Positions 17,918 through 26,318 of a DNA stretch of 64,000 nucleotides are shown here, in pieces. Location: the NCBI RefSeq assembly GCF_003477885.1, contig NZ_QUEE01000005.1, positions 124,001 through 188,000 of the forward strand, written 5' to 3'. The notes below the pieces were generated by a model, which saw only the letters and a list, made by a program, of their open reading frames with translations, was not told the DNA's origin and made no database searches. The stretch is from Lachnotalea sp. AF33-28. Its GTDB lineage: Bacteria > Bacillota > Clostridia > Lachnospirales > Lachnospiraceae. Numbering within the stretch: the first letter of the stretch is position 1; the number at the start of each line of letters is the position of its first letter. Both the position numbers and the translations under genes were made by a program.

Positions 17918-19363
17918 CTAAAATCCCCCTTTTTCATATACTGAACAGTTTAGAACGTGATCAGGCGGACAGTTTAGCATGCATAAATGGTTGAGAATAT
18001 TGTCAGAAGGTATATATTCCGCCAGCTTTGTATATATAGATCCTGACTTCGTATGATCTTCAGAGTACGATATTTTTAATTCCAGATAACAATAACAGAA
18101 TAAAATATACTGTGTGCAGCCGGGCATAAGCTTTGATGAATCTAATAAATGGTGTATACAGCTAAGGACTTTGCAGGCCTCGCTACGGTCCCCCGATAAA
18201 ATTAATTTTAAAACCAGACCGGTTTTAAGCATTAATTCTTGCCGTTTTTTTTGTGCCGGACTCCAAAAGTGTAAGCCTGCTGCCTCCTGCAGCGCATTTT
18301 GAAGCGCTTTTTGATGTTTTCTTTGAAATGCAGAAAGCATTTTCAAGATACAGGCCTGCAGATCTGCACTTTCGTACATTCGCTGATGCTTAAACAAAGC
18401 ATCGTGATCTGCGAAAGCACCGGTATTGAAATTGCCGTGGGCATAACGGTTTAAAGTAATATAAAATGTGAACTTTTGGAGCAGTATTTTTTCGACAATA
18501 CTTTTTGACATCAAGTTTTGGATTTTATGCGCATGTGCGGTAAACACATCCATACTGTTAAATGCAAAACCGTCAAAAAACAAATCAAGAGAGTGAAGCA
18601 TCCGGTACAGGCTGTAAATACTCATAATAAGAAGCTGAGCACTCATGCTTATGGATATATTATGGTGATAGATCAAAAATTGAAGTATATAAATAAAAAA
18701 TATAATGAAACACATATTAAACAAATTGATATAGTGTTTGCAGTATTTTTTGAAATTGATATCACGGTCAGTTGTTTTAAGCTGTTTATACCTGGCCTTT
18801 TCCGGTACGTTCAAAGCATTGCACTGTTTGGAACTGATTGAAGGATAAGTGTCTTTCTCACATTTTATTATAAAAAGCTTATTGCGGCTTAGGATAAAAC
18901 TGGGGATATATAGTATCAGAAATTCGGCCTGTCTGTAAAATTTGACTGAGTGTGGCCGCTTTGTAACAGTTTTGCCTTCAAGACCGTAAATTATCTTGAG
19001 ACGTTTTCCCTGTTCCTGCAAATGTATGCCTGGAAATATATTGCCGATTGTACCGGGGAAGACATAGCACCAGTTAGAAAAATCCTGCTGCAAAAACAGT
19101 GACTGCTTTATTATAGTACATACGTTAGAGATGAACAGAAATAAGAATAATGTTAATACAAACGGATTTTTATCCGTATATAACTGTAAAAAGAGCATAA
19201 CTAAAATAAGGCAGGATATAAATAGCGACTTATATCTGCTTCTTTTTTGCCAGTGATAAAAAGTGCTTTTTAAAATAAGAGATTTGGTATCTTTATCAAG
19301 ACGGTTCCAACTGTAAATATCTGCATCGTTAAGAAGCGCAGTAAAACCTATATTTTTATTCAT
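17918..19363 (-). CDS. AT-rich paralogous membrane protein, first of three
   Basis: 481 residues from the ATG at 19363 (GAAAGAG upstream; a TTG at 19381 is an alternative). Shared features: DIYSWNRLD then KSTFYHWQ, two helices (about 43-62 and 66-86), DFSNWCYVF at 94-102, a basic and aromatic beta-rich region, a central helix pair (about 218-250), and a helical C-terminal half with LNRYAHGNFN. It is the first gene of the three-gene AT-rich operon. No catalytic motif, signal peptide or known domain is recognised. Confidence 0.83.
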   Translation of the reverse strand: MNKNIGFTALLNDADIYSWNRLDKDTKSLILKSTFYHWQKRSRYKSLFISCLILVMLFLQLYTDKNPFVLTLFLFLFISNVCTIIKQSLFLQQDFSNWCYVFPGTIGNIFPGIHLQEQGKRLKIIYGLEGKTVTKRPHSVKFYRQAEFLILYIPSFILSRNKLFIIKCEKDTYPSISSKQCNALNVPEKARYKQLKTTDRDINFKKYCKHYINLFNMCFIIFFIYILQFLIYHHNISISMSAQLLIMSIYSLYRMLHSLDLFFDGFAFNSMDVFTAHAHKIQNLMSKSIVEKILLQKFTFYITLNRYAHGNFNTGAFADHDALFKHQRMYESADLQACILKMLSAFQRKHQKALQNALQEAAGLHFWSPAQKKRQELMLKTGLVLKLILSGDRSEACKVLSCIHHLLDSSKLMPGCTQYILFCYCYLELKISYSEDHTKSGSIYTKLAEYIPSDNILNHLCMLNCPPDHVLNCSVYEKGGF

Positions 19364-19556
19364 GAATATAATCTCTTTCAAACGAATTTTGATTAGTACA
19401 GTGATATTGTATCATGTTCGCACACTACATTCCAGCATTCTACATAGTAAAATTTTAAACTGTAATCAAGACAAAATTACAAATTCATGATATTCTTTTA
19501 TCGGAGGCACGCGAAAACGGATCAGATAAAATTGGGCAGCCCGATAGGAGATTGAC

Positions 19557-20452
19557 ATGAAGATAGACCGGCTTATGGGAATACTGACGGTTCTGTTGCA
19601 AAAGGATAAGGTGACAGCGCCGGAGCTGGCGGAGCGGTTTGAAGTATCCCGCAGAACGATCCTGCGGGATATTGACGCGCTGTGCCAGGCGGGTATACCG
19701 GTGGTTACGGTGCAGGGCGGAAACGGCGGAATCTCCATCATGGACGGTTATAAGATCAATAAGAGCGTGCTGACCGTGGAAGAGCTGCAGGATCTGACGG
19801 CGGCGCTTAGAGGCCTGGATTCGGTTTCCGAAACCTCGGGCCTGGAACGGCTGATGATGAAGCTGGCGCCTGAAAATGACGCGGTGCTTTCCCTGTCTGA
19901 CAGCATTGTGATCGATCTCGCGTCCCACTATAAAGACAGCCTGTCGGAGAAGATAGCGCTGCTGAAACAGGCCATTCATGAGAAACGGGTGATTAGCTTT
20001 GACTATTACAGCGCAGGCGGAGAGTCACGCCGGACTGTGGAGCCGGTTGTTATCGAGTTTCGATGGCAGTCCTGGTATGTGTTCGGATGGTGCCGCGGCC
20101 GGGAGGACTTTCGCAGGTTCAAGCTGAACCGCCTGTGGAATCTTACCGTAACAGACCAGATTTACCGGCCCCGGAGGAGAAAGCATCTGTGGCAGATACA
20201 TTTCCTATCAGGCATCGTATGGAAGTCCTGTTTGATAAATTGATGCGTTTCCGCCTGATTGAGGAGTACGGGCCGGACTGCTATGAAGAACGGCCGGATG
20301 GGCTGCTGTTTTTGCTGGATTATACCAACAAGGAATACACGTACAGCTGGCTGCTGGGTTTTGGAGACATGGCTGAAATCTTATCGCCGCCGGATACCAG
20401 GGAAGAATTCAAAGCGTGTGTCAGGCGGCTGGCAGAAAAATATGATATATAG
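19557..20452 (+). pseudogene. HTH/WYL-domain transcriptional regulator with a frameshift
   Basis: The N-terminus is a DeoR-like winged helix (LQKDKVTAPELAERFEVSRR, then TILRDIDALCQAGIPV). The WYL ligand-binding domain follows, with the signature WQSWYVFGWCRGREDFRRFK in place. After LNRLWNLTVTDQIYRP (about 20170) the frame changes, and the conserved C-terminal WCX region (EEKASVADTFPIRHRMEV to the TAG at 20450-20452) is read in another frame. One short indel would restore a protein of roughly 298 residues. It is either a fresh pseudogene or a sequence error. Confidence 0.8.
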
Positions 20453-20454
20453 CG

Positions 20455-20490
20455 AAAGGGACATGACATACCGCTGTCATGTCCCTTTTG
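20455..20490 (+). terminator. Terminator after the WYL gene
   Basis: AAAGGGACATGACA and TGTCATGTCCCTTT form a 14-bp stem around TACCGC, followed by a short T run. Confidence 0.75.
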
Positions 20491-20551
20491 CTATACTTAA
20501 TCTACTGCCAGACCATTCACTGCCGGATATGTGCAGACGGTGTGTGACCCA

Positions 20552-20598
20552 AATTTACGGATGTGCACACAATCATCAGCCCGAAGCTGTTGGAGGTA
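20552..20598 (+). promoter_or_regulatory. Possible degenerate copy of the two-hairpin leader element
   Basis: GATGTGCACAC is followed by AATCATCAGCC, CGAA and GCTGTTGG, resembling copies A and E but with a broken P2 stem and 70 bases to the next start codon (20668). Offered as a weak match only. Confidence 0.25.
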
Positions 20599-20667
20599 TG
20601 CTGCAATCGCAGCTGCTTTTATCGGCAGCTGCGAATACTAACGACGATGAGAAGAAGGAGAAAACAA

Positions 20668-21363
20668 ATGAACAGAGCAGAAATAATTGAATTATCAAAC
20701 CGCATTGCAGAAAGCGCAAAGGAGGCTTACATAGCCGTAACCGATGAGACCGGGGGGCCGACCGTATCCACTGTATCCGTCGTCCGGACGGACGGCATCT
20801 GCAGGACATGGTTCGCGACAAACTTAAGCGGCAATAAGGCGAGGCGGCTGAAAGCCTGTCCGAAAGCCGGCGTATGCTTTCACAGTGGCGACGATAATGT
20901 GACACTGGCCGGGGAGGCCCGTATCCTGACCGATCCGCAGATCAGGAAGGAGCTGTGGCAGGACTGGTTTATCAATCATTTTCCGGGAGGCCCGGAGGAT
21001 CCGGAGTACTGCATCATCGAATTTACAACGAAGCGGGCTTCCCTTTGGGTAAAGGGGCAGGGGGAGGAATTCAGCATGGAGGACGTGCTTAAGGTGCAGT
21101 CCCGCTGCGGCCTGCTGTGCAGCGCCTGTTCCTTCCGTGAACCCTGCAGCTGCGGGGGCTGCATTGAAACAAACGGAAACCCGTTCCATGGGGAGTGTCC
21201 GGTAGCCGCCTGCTGTCAGGATAAAGGCTTCACCCACTGCGGGGAATGCCCGGACATGCCCTGCGAAAAACTGTATGCCTATTCCTGCCTGGATGAAGAA
21301 AATGGGGATAAGCCTGCCGGAGCCAGGCTGTCCATGCTAAGGTGCTGGAATAATTATGCCTGA
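20668..21363 (+). CDS. PNPOx-like flavin-binding protein fused to a cysteine-rich DUF3795 domain
   Basis: 231 residues. Residues 1-130 resemble pyridoxamine-phosphate-oxidase-like split-barrel proteins (AYIAVTDETGGPTVSTVSVV, then VCFHSGDDNVTLAGEARIL), which often bind flavins or heme. From about residue 145 a cysteine-rich module begins, CGLLCSACSFREPCSCGGC, with further Cys pairs to CGECPDMPCEKL; this matches DUF3795-type probable metal or Fe-S binding domains. The ATG at 20668 has AGAAGGAG upstream. A degenerate version of the leader repeat may lie at 20552-20598. The fusion suggests a redox or stress role, but no substrate can be named. Confidence 0.82.
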   Translation: MNRAEIIELSNRIAESAKEAYIAVTDETGGPTVSTVSVVRTDGICRTWFATNLSGNKARRLKACPKAGVCFHSGDDNVTLAGEARILTDPQIRKELWQDWFINHFPGGPEDPEYCIIEFTTKRASLWVKGQGEEFSMEDVLKVQSRCGLLCSACSFREPCSCGGCIETNGNPFHGECPVAACCQDKGFTHCGECPDMPCEKLYAYSCLDEENGDKPAGARLSMLRCWNNYA

Positions 21364-21375
21364 TGTAGAACCTCT

Positions 21376-22911
21376 TTACAGACAGCGTATCCGTTCAAAG
21401 GTGATATTTTCGCAGTACTGCAGGGACAGCGTCTGCTTCCTGCTCTGATTTTCGCTGCCGATGCAAATGTCGCTGAATACAATATCCTTAAGCTCATGCC
21501 CCGGCCGGTCGAACCCGCAGAGCTCTATGGCCTCGCAGGGAATCCACTCCCGCTCATGGCCGTAATATTCACCCCGTATCGATACACGCTCAAAGCTGCA
21601 GTCTTCAAAGACCGGCGGCAGCGGATGGCCGATTCCGTCATCGTTATAGCCTACGGAATGAAACAGGATTCTAGCTGCCCTGCAGTCTTTGACGTGCACG
21701 TCTTTTACATAGCCGCCTCTTTTTTTGGTTCCTTTAATCTCTATGCCGCACATGGAACGGCTCATGTCGCAGTCCCAGATGCATACATCTTCCACGCCTC
21801 CGGACATCTCGCTGCCTATGGTGATTCCGTGGCCAAAGGCGCATCTGCAGTCGAAGATGCGGATGTGCCTGCACGGACGGTTGATCACATTCCCTTCCGG
21901 ATTCTTGCCGGATTTGATGGCGATGGAATCGTCCCCGGTATAGAAGGTGCATCCGAATATGGTGCAGTCCGTGGAGGAATCCGGGTCCCAGCCGTCTCCG
22001 TTCCAGACATTTTCCGAATAGAAGGTACAGTCATGGGTGATGATATGGTCGGAATAAATCATATGTACGTTCCAGCTGGCCCCATTTTTCAGGGATACCC
22101 CCGACAGGACCACGTTTTGGCAGCAGCTTATGTTGATCAGCCGCGGCCTGACCCTGCCGGGAATGGTTTCCGGTTTTTCACATTCATGGATTTTATCGCC
22201 CAGCGATGCGAGATAGTCCTTCAGACGCTCGGTTTCGGAAGCGATCACACTCTCCGCCAGCGTTCTGCCGCCGCTGGCGATGGTGCCTTTTCCGCGGATC
22301 ACCACATTGCGGCAGTTGTAACCTCCTTCACGGTCCAACTCGCCTAAGTTAAGCAGGCTGCTGTAACATTCAAGCTCCGTGCCCTCAAAACGGCTCCAGA
22401 TACGCGGAAGATAGTCTTCCACCCGATCCGTTCCCTGCAGCAGGGCGCCCTCCTCCAAATATAATTCCATGTCGCTGTGCAGCCGCAGCGCCCCTGTCAG
22501 ATATACTCCTGCCGGAAGGTATACGGCCTGGTCCGCCCGGCAGTCATCGATTGCTCTCTGCAGAGCCTGCGTATCCATGGTTTTGCCGTCGCCCGCGGCA
22601 CAGTAAGGCGCCTGCGTCACATCCAGCAGATCTTTTTTCATTTCTGTTTTCAGCTCCAGGCAGCAGGACTCGGCATATATTATGGTCTCATCCTCTTCCT
22701 GTACCGGATCGAATGCCCTTACCTGTACAGTATAAGAAGTTTCCGCCTGGAGACCGTTTAACGTGCAGTGCGTCCTGTCACAGACTGCCGCCTCCGCGCC
22801 GTTTAAGCGGACCTCATACCAGCCGCCGGCAGGGAGCATGTCCGGTTTTTCCCAGTAAAGTGTGATGGAATCGCTTGTAGCGAAGCTGTGGATGATCATT
22901 GTTTGCTGCAT
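21376..22911 (-). CDS. Glycoside hydrolase family 28 (polygalacturonase-like) with N-terminal FN3 domain
   Basis: 511 residues. Residues about 5-90 form a fibronectin type III-like domain (ITLYWEKPDMLPAGGWYEV...YTVQVRAFDP). The rest is a right-handed beta helix with GH28 motifs: NGDGWDPDSSTDCTIFGC, GDDSIAIKSG and GHGITIGSE, which carry the catalytic aspartates and the histidine. There is no signal peptide, so it likely acts in the cytoplasm on imported galacturonide or rhamnogalacturonan fragments. Copy C of the leader element precedes its AAGGAG ribosome site. Confidence 0.92.
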   Translation of the reverse strand: MQQTMIIHSFATSDSITLYWEKPDMLPAGGWYEVRLNGAEAAVCDRTHCTLNGLQAETSYTVQVRAFDPVQEEDETIIYAESCCLELKTEMKKDLLDVTQAPYCAAGDGKTMDTQALQRAIDDCRADQAVYLPAGVYLTGALRLHSDMELYLEEGALLQGTDRVEDYLPRIWSRFEGTELECYSSLLNLGELDREGGYNCRNVVIRGKGTIASGGRTLAESVIASETERLKDYLASLGDKIHECEKPETIPGRVRPRLINISCCQNVVLSGVSLKNGASWNVHMIYSDHIITHDCTFYSENVWNGDGWDPDSSTDCTIFGCTFYTGDDSIAIKSGKNPEGNVINRPCRHIRIFDCRCAFGHGITIGSEMSGGVEDVCIWDCDMSRSMCGIEIKGTKKRGGYVKDVHVKDCRAARILFHSVGYNDDGIGHPLPPVFEDCSFERVSIRGEYYGHEREWIPCEAIELCGFDRPGHELKDIVFSDICIGSENQSRKQTLSLQYCENITFERIRCL

Positions 22912-22917
22912 AAATTC

Positions 22918-22970
22918 TCCTTCTCATGTCACCGGCTGAAGGCTGATGGCCGCGTGCAGAACCGGTGCGT
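22918..22970 (-). promoter_or_regulatory. Two-hairpin leader element, copy C
   Basis: On the minus strand, GGCCATCAGCC and GCCGGTGACATGA enclose a TTCA loop and AGAAGGAG follows. The upstream P1 hairpin is weaker here (GCACC...TGC). It belongs to the GH28 gene. Confidence 0.6.
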
Positions 22971-23049
22971 TTTTCTTTAAATTTTAACTGACTGGACTCA
23001 TTGTAGCATGAGCATTTACGGCGTGTCAAACGGTAGAATCCAGATTGTA

Positions 23050-23097
23050 TTGACATATATTACGTTTAGTGATATATTACAGTAAACGTAATATATG
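23050..23097 (+). promoter_or_regulatory. PadR promoter with an operator palindrome over the -10 box
   Basis: TTGACA (23050-23055), 17-base spacer, TATATT (23073-23078). A perfect 15-bp inverted repeat, CATATATTACGTTTA (23054-23068) and its complement (23083-23097), flanks the -10 box. This is a likely autorepression operator for the PadR regulator. Confidence 0.75.
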
Positions 23098-23121
23098 ATT
23101 CTGCAGAATCCGGAGGTACAG

Positions 23122-23451
23122 ATGAGAGACAATATAAAGGGCAAAGCCCTGACTGAGACCACGTTCTACGTACTGCTTTCCGTATTTACACCGCGGCACG
23201 GATATGCGATGATGCAGTTTATTGAACAGGAGACAGCGGGCCGCCTGTCGCTGGGCGCGGGAACCCTGTACGGAGCGATCAATGCGCTGCTGAAAAAGGG
23301 GTGGATGGAGCCGTACGGAGCGGAGGACGGCAGAAAGAAGGAGTATGTGATTACCGAAGCGGGCAGAAAGGCCGCAGAAGGCGAGCGGGAGCGGCTGAAA
23401 CGCCTTCTTTGCACCGCGGATACAATCATAGGAGGTGTGGAGCATGAGTAA
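23122..23451 (+). CDS. PadR-family transcriptional regulator
   Basis: 109 residues from the ATG at 23122 (CGGAGG upstream). A winged-helix DNA-binding domain is shown by TTFYVLLSVFTPRHGYAMMQ and GTLYGAINALLKKGWMEPY, with the wing GRKKEYVITEAGRKA and a short C-terminal dimerisation helix, as in the PadR-s1 class. These repressors usually bind palindromes at their own promoter; a perfect inverted repeat overlaps its promoter. It overlaps the following DUF2812 gene by 8 bases, a common pairing in Firmicutes. Confidence 0.92.
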   Translation: MRDNIKGKALTETTFYVLLSVFTPRHGYAMMQFIEQETAGRLSLGAGTLYGAINALLKKGWMEPYGAEDGRKKEYVITEAGRKAAEGERERLKRLLCTADTIIGGVEHE

Positions 23452-24055
23452 AAAGAAATACCGTTATTTTTTCAGTTTCCTGGAAGGGCAGGAGAGATGG
23501 CTGAATAAAATGGCAGGGGAAGGGTACCGCCTGGTAAGGACTGCAAAGCTGATGTATGAGTTCGAGCCCTGTGTTCCGGGAGAATACCAGTACTGCGTGG
23601 AATTTGTCGGTGAAAAATCCTGGGATAAGCTTAAGGAATACAGAGAGTTTATGGAGGAGATGGGGTACCGCACATTTTCAAAAAATCTACAGGTCAACTA
23701 CAGCATCGGCAAGGTGCGCTGGCGTCCCTGGGGATCCGGAGCCGGCCAGATCAGCACGAATCCGGGCACTTTTAACCGGGAACTGCTGATCCTTGAGAAA
23801 AAAAGCGACGGCGCGCCCTTTGAGCTCCACACCACGGCATCCGACCTGGCGGCCTATTACCGGCCGCTTAGAAATGCCTATTTCACAACGGCAGCGCTGC
23901 TGATACTGCTTCCGCTGATCCTCTATCTGCAGGGGAGGATGGCAGTGACTCCGCTGGTGATTCTCATGTGTGTCGGACTGATACTCCTGCTGCCGGTTCT
24001 CTTTTATTCATGTAAGATACACAGATTGAATAGGTCGGGGAAGCTGCATGAGTGA
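23444..24055 (+). CDS. DUF2812 membrane protein
   Basis: 203 residues from the ATG at 23444 (GGAGG 8 bases upstream). The N-terminal part (MSKKKYRYFFSFLEGQERW to about residue 110) is the DUF2812 cytoplasmic domain. Two membrane helices follow (NAYFTTAALLILLPLILYL and VTPLVILMCVGLILLLPVLF). DUF2812 proteins are typically encoded next to PadR repressors as here and are thought to sit at the membrane; their biochemical role is not known. Confidence 0.88.
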   Translation: MSKKKYRYFFSFLEGQERWLNKMAGEGYRLVRTAKLMYEFEPCVPGEYQYCVEFVGEKSWDKLKEYREFMEEMGYRTFSKNLQVNYSIGKVRWRPWGSGAGQISTNPGTFNRELLILEKKSDGAPFELHTTASDLAAYYRPLRNAYFTTAALLILLPLILYLQGRMAVTPLVILMCVGLILLLPVLFYSCKIHRLNRSGKLHE

Positions 24056-24079
24056 GGCGCGGCTGCATCCGATGGAGGA

Positions 24080-24460
24080 TTAATACATTCCGGTATCGAT
24101 AAAACCCTCGCAGCCGTATATTCTGGCTGTGCGCATCAGGCCTTCCTTAACCTCATCACGGCTGAAACCGGCCCTTTCCAGAGCCTCATCGTCAAGTTCA
24201 TTGAGCTTGTCATAGAAACGAAGCGCCAGTTCCAGATGATCCGTGTTATCCTCATCCAGGAACTCATAGAGCCGGTTTTCCGCTTCATTTATCCTGCCGT
24301 CTGCAATCATGGACAGCAGGCGGCCGTATTCATCCGCCATCACACCGTCCGACAACACTTCCTGTTTGCCGTCATCCATATCAATGTTCAGCAGAAGCTT
24401 CACCATGGTGCGGATCATTTCGTGTATGATCCGCATCACATAATCTTTTTCTTCCAGCAT
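24080..24460 (-). CDS. Small acidic conserved protein, DUF6483-like
   Basis: 126 residues, all alpha-helical and acidic, starting MLEEKDYVMRIIHEMIRTMV and ending with a helix-rich LNELDDEALERAGFSRDEV segment. The N-terminal pattern (a DYxMRxI helix) resembles the DUF6483 family of Firmicutes, but I am not certain of the assignment. It is monocistronic and converges on the DUF2812 gene. It has no membrane segment or catalytic motif, so it is probably a small cytoplasmic protein. Confidence 0.7.
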   Translation of the reverse strand: MLEEKDYVMRIIHEMIRTMVKLLLNIDMDDGKQEVLSDGVMADEYGRLLSMIADGRINEAENRLYEFLDEDNTDHLELALRFYDKLNELDDEALERAGFSRDEVKEGLMRTARIYGCEGFIDTGMY

Positions 24461-24590
24461 GTCTGATCACCTGCCATTCTTTTTATTCCCGCGGAGCAAT
24501 GAGCTTTGCACTGCCCTGTATTTTACCACTGTCATAACGAAAGAGCAATGAATAACTGTCCCCTTTTGCTCAAAACCGGATAATTATATA

Positions 24591-24627
24591 GTAAGTCCTG
24601 CTGCATACAAACCGCAGCGGGACTTAC
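24591..24627 (+). promoter_or_regulatory. Stable hairpin upstream of a 33-residue reading frame
   Basis: GTAAGTCCTGCTGC pairs with GCAGCGGGACTTAC around a 9-base loop, with no T tract. It lies 28 bases upstream of a short coding frame and could be a 5' stabiliser. The rest of 24461-24791 shows nothing else clear. Confidence 0.5.
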
Positions 24628-24655
24628 ATAAGAAATGAAAGGGTACGGTAGGAGA

Positions 24656-24757
24656 ATGAGAAGCATTGCAACAGAATTACTGATGATATTGGCGGCAGCA
24701 TTCACAGCCTTGGCGATAGTCCTGCTGGCAGGAGGGATGGTGTGGATGCCGAAGTGA
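24656..24757 (+). CDS. Predicted 33-residue single-pass membrane peptide
   Basis: A short frame with a good ribosome site (GGTAGGAG, then ATG). It encodes MRSIATELLMILAAAF... and ends VWMPK. The centre (about residues 8-27) is one hydrophobic helix with a positive N-terminus and a lysine at the end. Such miniproteins can be membrane regulators or toxins; nothing in the sequence selects between these. The strong hairpin upstream and the correct ribosome spacing are the reasons to call it; it may also be chance. Confidence 0.4.
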   Translation: MRSIATELLMILAAAFTALAIVLLAGGMVWMPK

Positions 24758-24791
24758 CATCATACAGCCTGACAGGCTATAGAGACTGCCA

Positions 24792-25583
24792 TTACAGCCA
24801 AACCGCCCAATCTCCGTAGCCAAAGGTCCCGCTTCCGTGATGCAGTTTCCCGTCCGCCTTCAGCTGCCTGAATGCGTCCCTCATCCGCACGAGAAGCTCC
24901 GGCTGTATATCAAGTGAGTGGTGGCCCGGAAACACTTTATTTACCGGCAGCGCCGCGACCTTCTCAAGAGAAGCGAGGTAGGCTTCGGGATCGGTGCTGG
25001 GATAATACGCCAGCAGCGTATCCTTATAAACGAGATCTCCGGTGAACAGATACCCCCGTCCTTTATCCAGAAAGCACATGTGGCCGGGCGAATGCCCGGG
25101 CGTGTGCAGCACTTCGATGATGCGCCCGCCTAAATCAATCTCATCTTTATCCTCCAGAACCCTTGCAGGAATGCCTTGAAACAGCCGGTACGTGTTCACA
25201 TCATAATCCGCCGGCAGGTCGCAGCGGTCAGTCACCATCTCTTTAACCGTATCCAAAGTCAGCGGAAAACCGCCGTCAAGCCAGCAAAGCTCCTCCCTGT
25301 GGGCACAGAAATCCGGGAAATACTCATGCCCTCCGATGTGGTCCCAGTGTATATGCGTAGCCGCAGCAGTTACCGGCTGATCCGTCAGCTTCATGACCGC
25401 CTCATAGATATTGCGGATGCCAAGCCCTGTATCGATCAGCAGACTCCGCTCGTTTCCCTTGAGAAGATAACAGTGCGTCTCCTCCCAATGCCGGTATTCG
25501 CTGATACAATAAGTATCCTCATCGATCCCATCTACAGTAAACCAATCTGAATATTCTCTAACCGATTTATTCGAAATCTCCAT
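24792..25583 (-). CDS. Metallo-beta-lactamase fold hydrolase
   Basis: 263 residues from the ATG at 25583, chosen for GGAGG 6 bases upstream; the frame is open to 25628 without a ribosome site. The metal-binding motif THIHWDHIGG corresponds to HxHxDH, followed by the downstream ligands in HTPGHSPGHM, FTGDLVY and the final histidine in FPGHH, giving a two-metal centre. It lacks lipid or signal sequences, so it is cytoplasmic. The substrate is unknown; the family includes thioesterases, lactonases and phosphodiesterases. It stands alone. Confidence 0.9.
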   Translation of the reverse strand: MEISNKSVREYSDWFTVDGIDEDTYCISEYRHWEETHCYLLKGNERSLLIDTGLGIRNIYEAVMKLTDQPVTAAATHIHWDHIGGHEYFPDFCAHREELCWLDGGFPLTLDTVKEMVTDRCDLPADYDVNTYRLFQGIPARVLEDKDEIDLGGRIIEVLHTPGHSPGHMCFLDKGRGYLFTGDLVYKDTLLAYYPSTDPEAYLASLEKVAALPVNKVFPGHHSLDIQPELLVRMRDAFRQLKADGKLHHGSGTFGYGDWAVWL

Positions 25584-25715
25584 CAGCAACCTCCGCAATT
25601 TAACCCTGCCCTTTTCTTCGATATTCATATCATATCACAAAAAATAAAACTTTCTATCCTCATGTCCCTTTTGGAAGATAAATCCACAATTACCTTTTAG
25701 AAGGGATGTGAGGAC

Positions 25716-26225
25716 ATGGAAGACAGAGAATTGCTGGAGCTGCTTGACAAAAATGCGGAGGAAGGACTTCGCCTGCTGATGGAGCTGTACACAAGACCGG
25801 TTTACTATGCTGCAGCACAGCGGCTGGAGAGTCCGGAGGATATCCGGGAATGCGTGCAGGATACCTTCGCCGATTTTTATCTGTGGAGGAAACGTTTTGA
25901 TTTGACCAAGGGCACGCTGAAGGTGTATCTCACGGCTATCGCCCAGAGAAAGGCGATAAAGTGTTATCATGACAATGTGCGCCAACGGCTCTTAGTGCAG
26001 AGGATGGAGCCGCCGCCTGTGCCGTCCTTAAGAGAAGAGGAGGCGGAGCTGTATGCGGCCATGTCCTGCCTGGCCGGCATAGACAGGCGCATACTGCGTA
26101 TGAAATACCTGGAAGGCTATAACGCCAGAGAGATAGGTGAACGCGTGGGCATGAGCCATGAGGCCGTAAAAAAACGCATCCAGCGCTCACTGCACAGACT
26201 CCTGGTATGGATGGAAGATACGTAA
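25716..26225 (+). CDS. ECF-like RNA polymerase sigma factor
   Basis: 169 residues. Region 2 is seen in ECVQDTFADFYLWRKRFDLT (about residues 46-66), the helix that melts and reads the -10 element, and region 4 in the C-terminal helix-turn-helix YNAREIGERVGMSHEAVKKR. No obvious anti-sigma factor follows; instead a large membrane protein of the DUF4173 type is downstream with its own extended -10 promoter. It may respond to envelope conditions through that protein (inference). The ribosome site GATGTGAGG precedes the ATG. Confidence 0.9.
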   Translation: MEDRELLELLDKNAEEGLRLLMELYTRPVYYAAAQRLESPEDIRECVQDTFADFYLWRKRFDLTKGTLKVYLTAIAQRKAIKCYHDNVRQRLLVQRMEPPPVPSLREEEAELYAAMSCLAGIDRRILRMKYLEGYNAREIGERVGMSHEAVKKRIQRSLHRLLVWMEDT

Positions 26226-26250
26226 TTTATTGAAAAACGATAAAAATATA

Positions 26251-26279
26251 TTGAAATTAGATGCGACAGGTGATATAAT
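26251..26279 (+). promoter_or_regulatory. Promoter of the DUF4173 gene
   Basis: TTGAAA (26251-26256), 17-base spacer, TATAAT (26274-26279), with TG one base upstream of the -10 box (extended -10). Confidence 0.8.
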
Positions 26280-26318
26280 GTCGGCAGAATTGAAATCTGC
26301 ATTGAGGAGGCATACATT

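Noticed and set aside
21496..22347. Open frame on the plus strand within the GH28 gene
   Set aside because: The opposite strand has unmistakable GH28 motifs.
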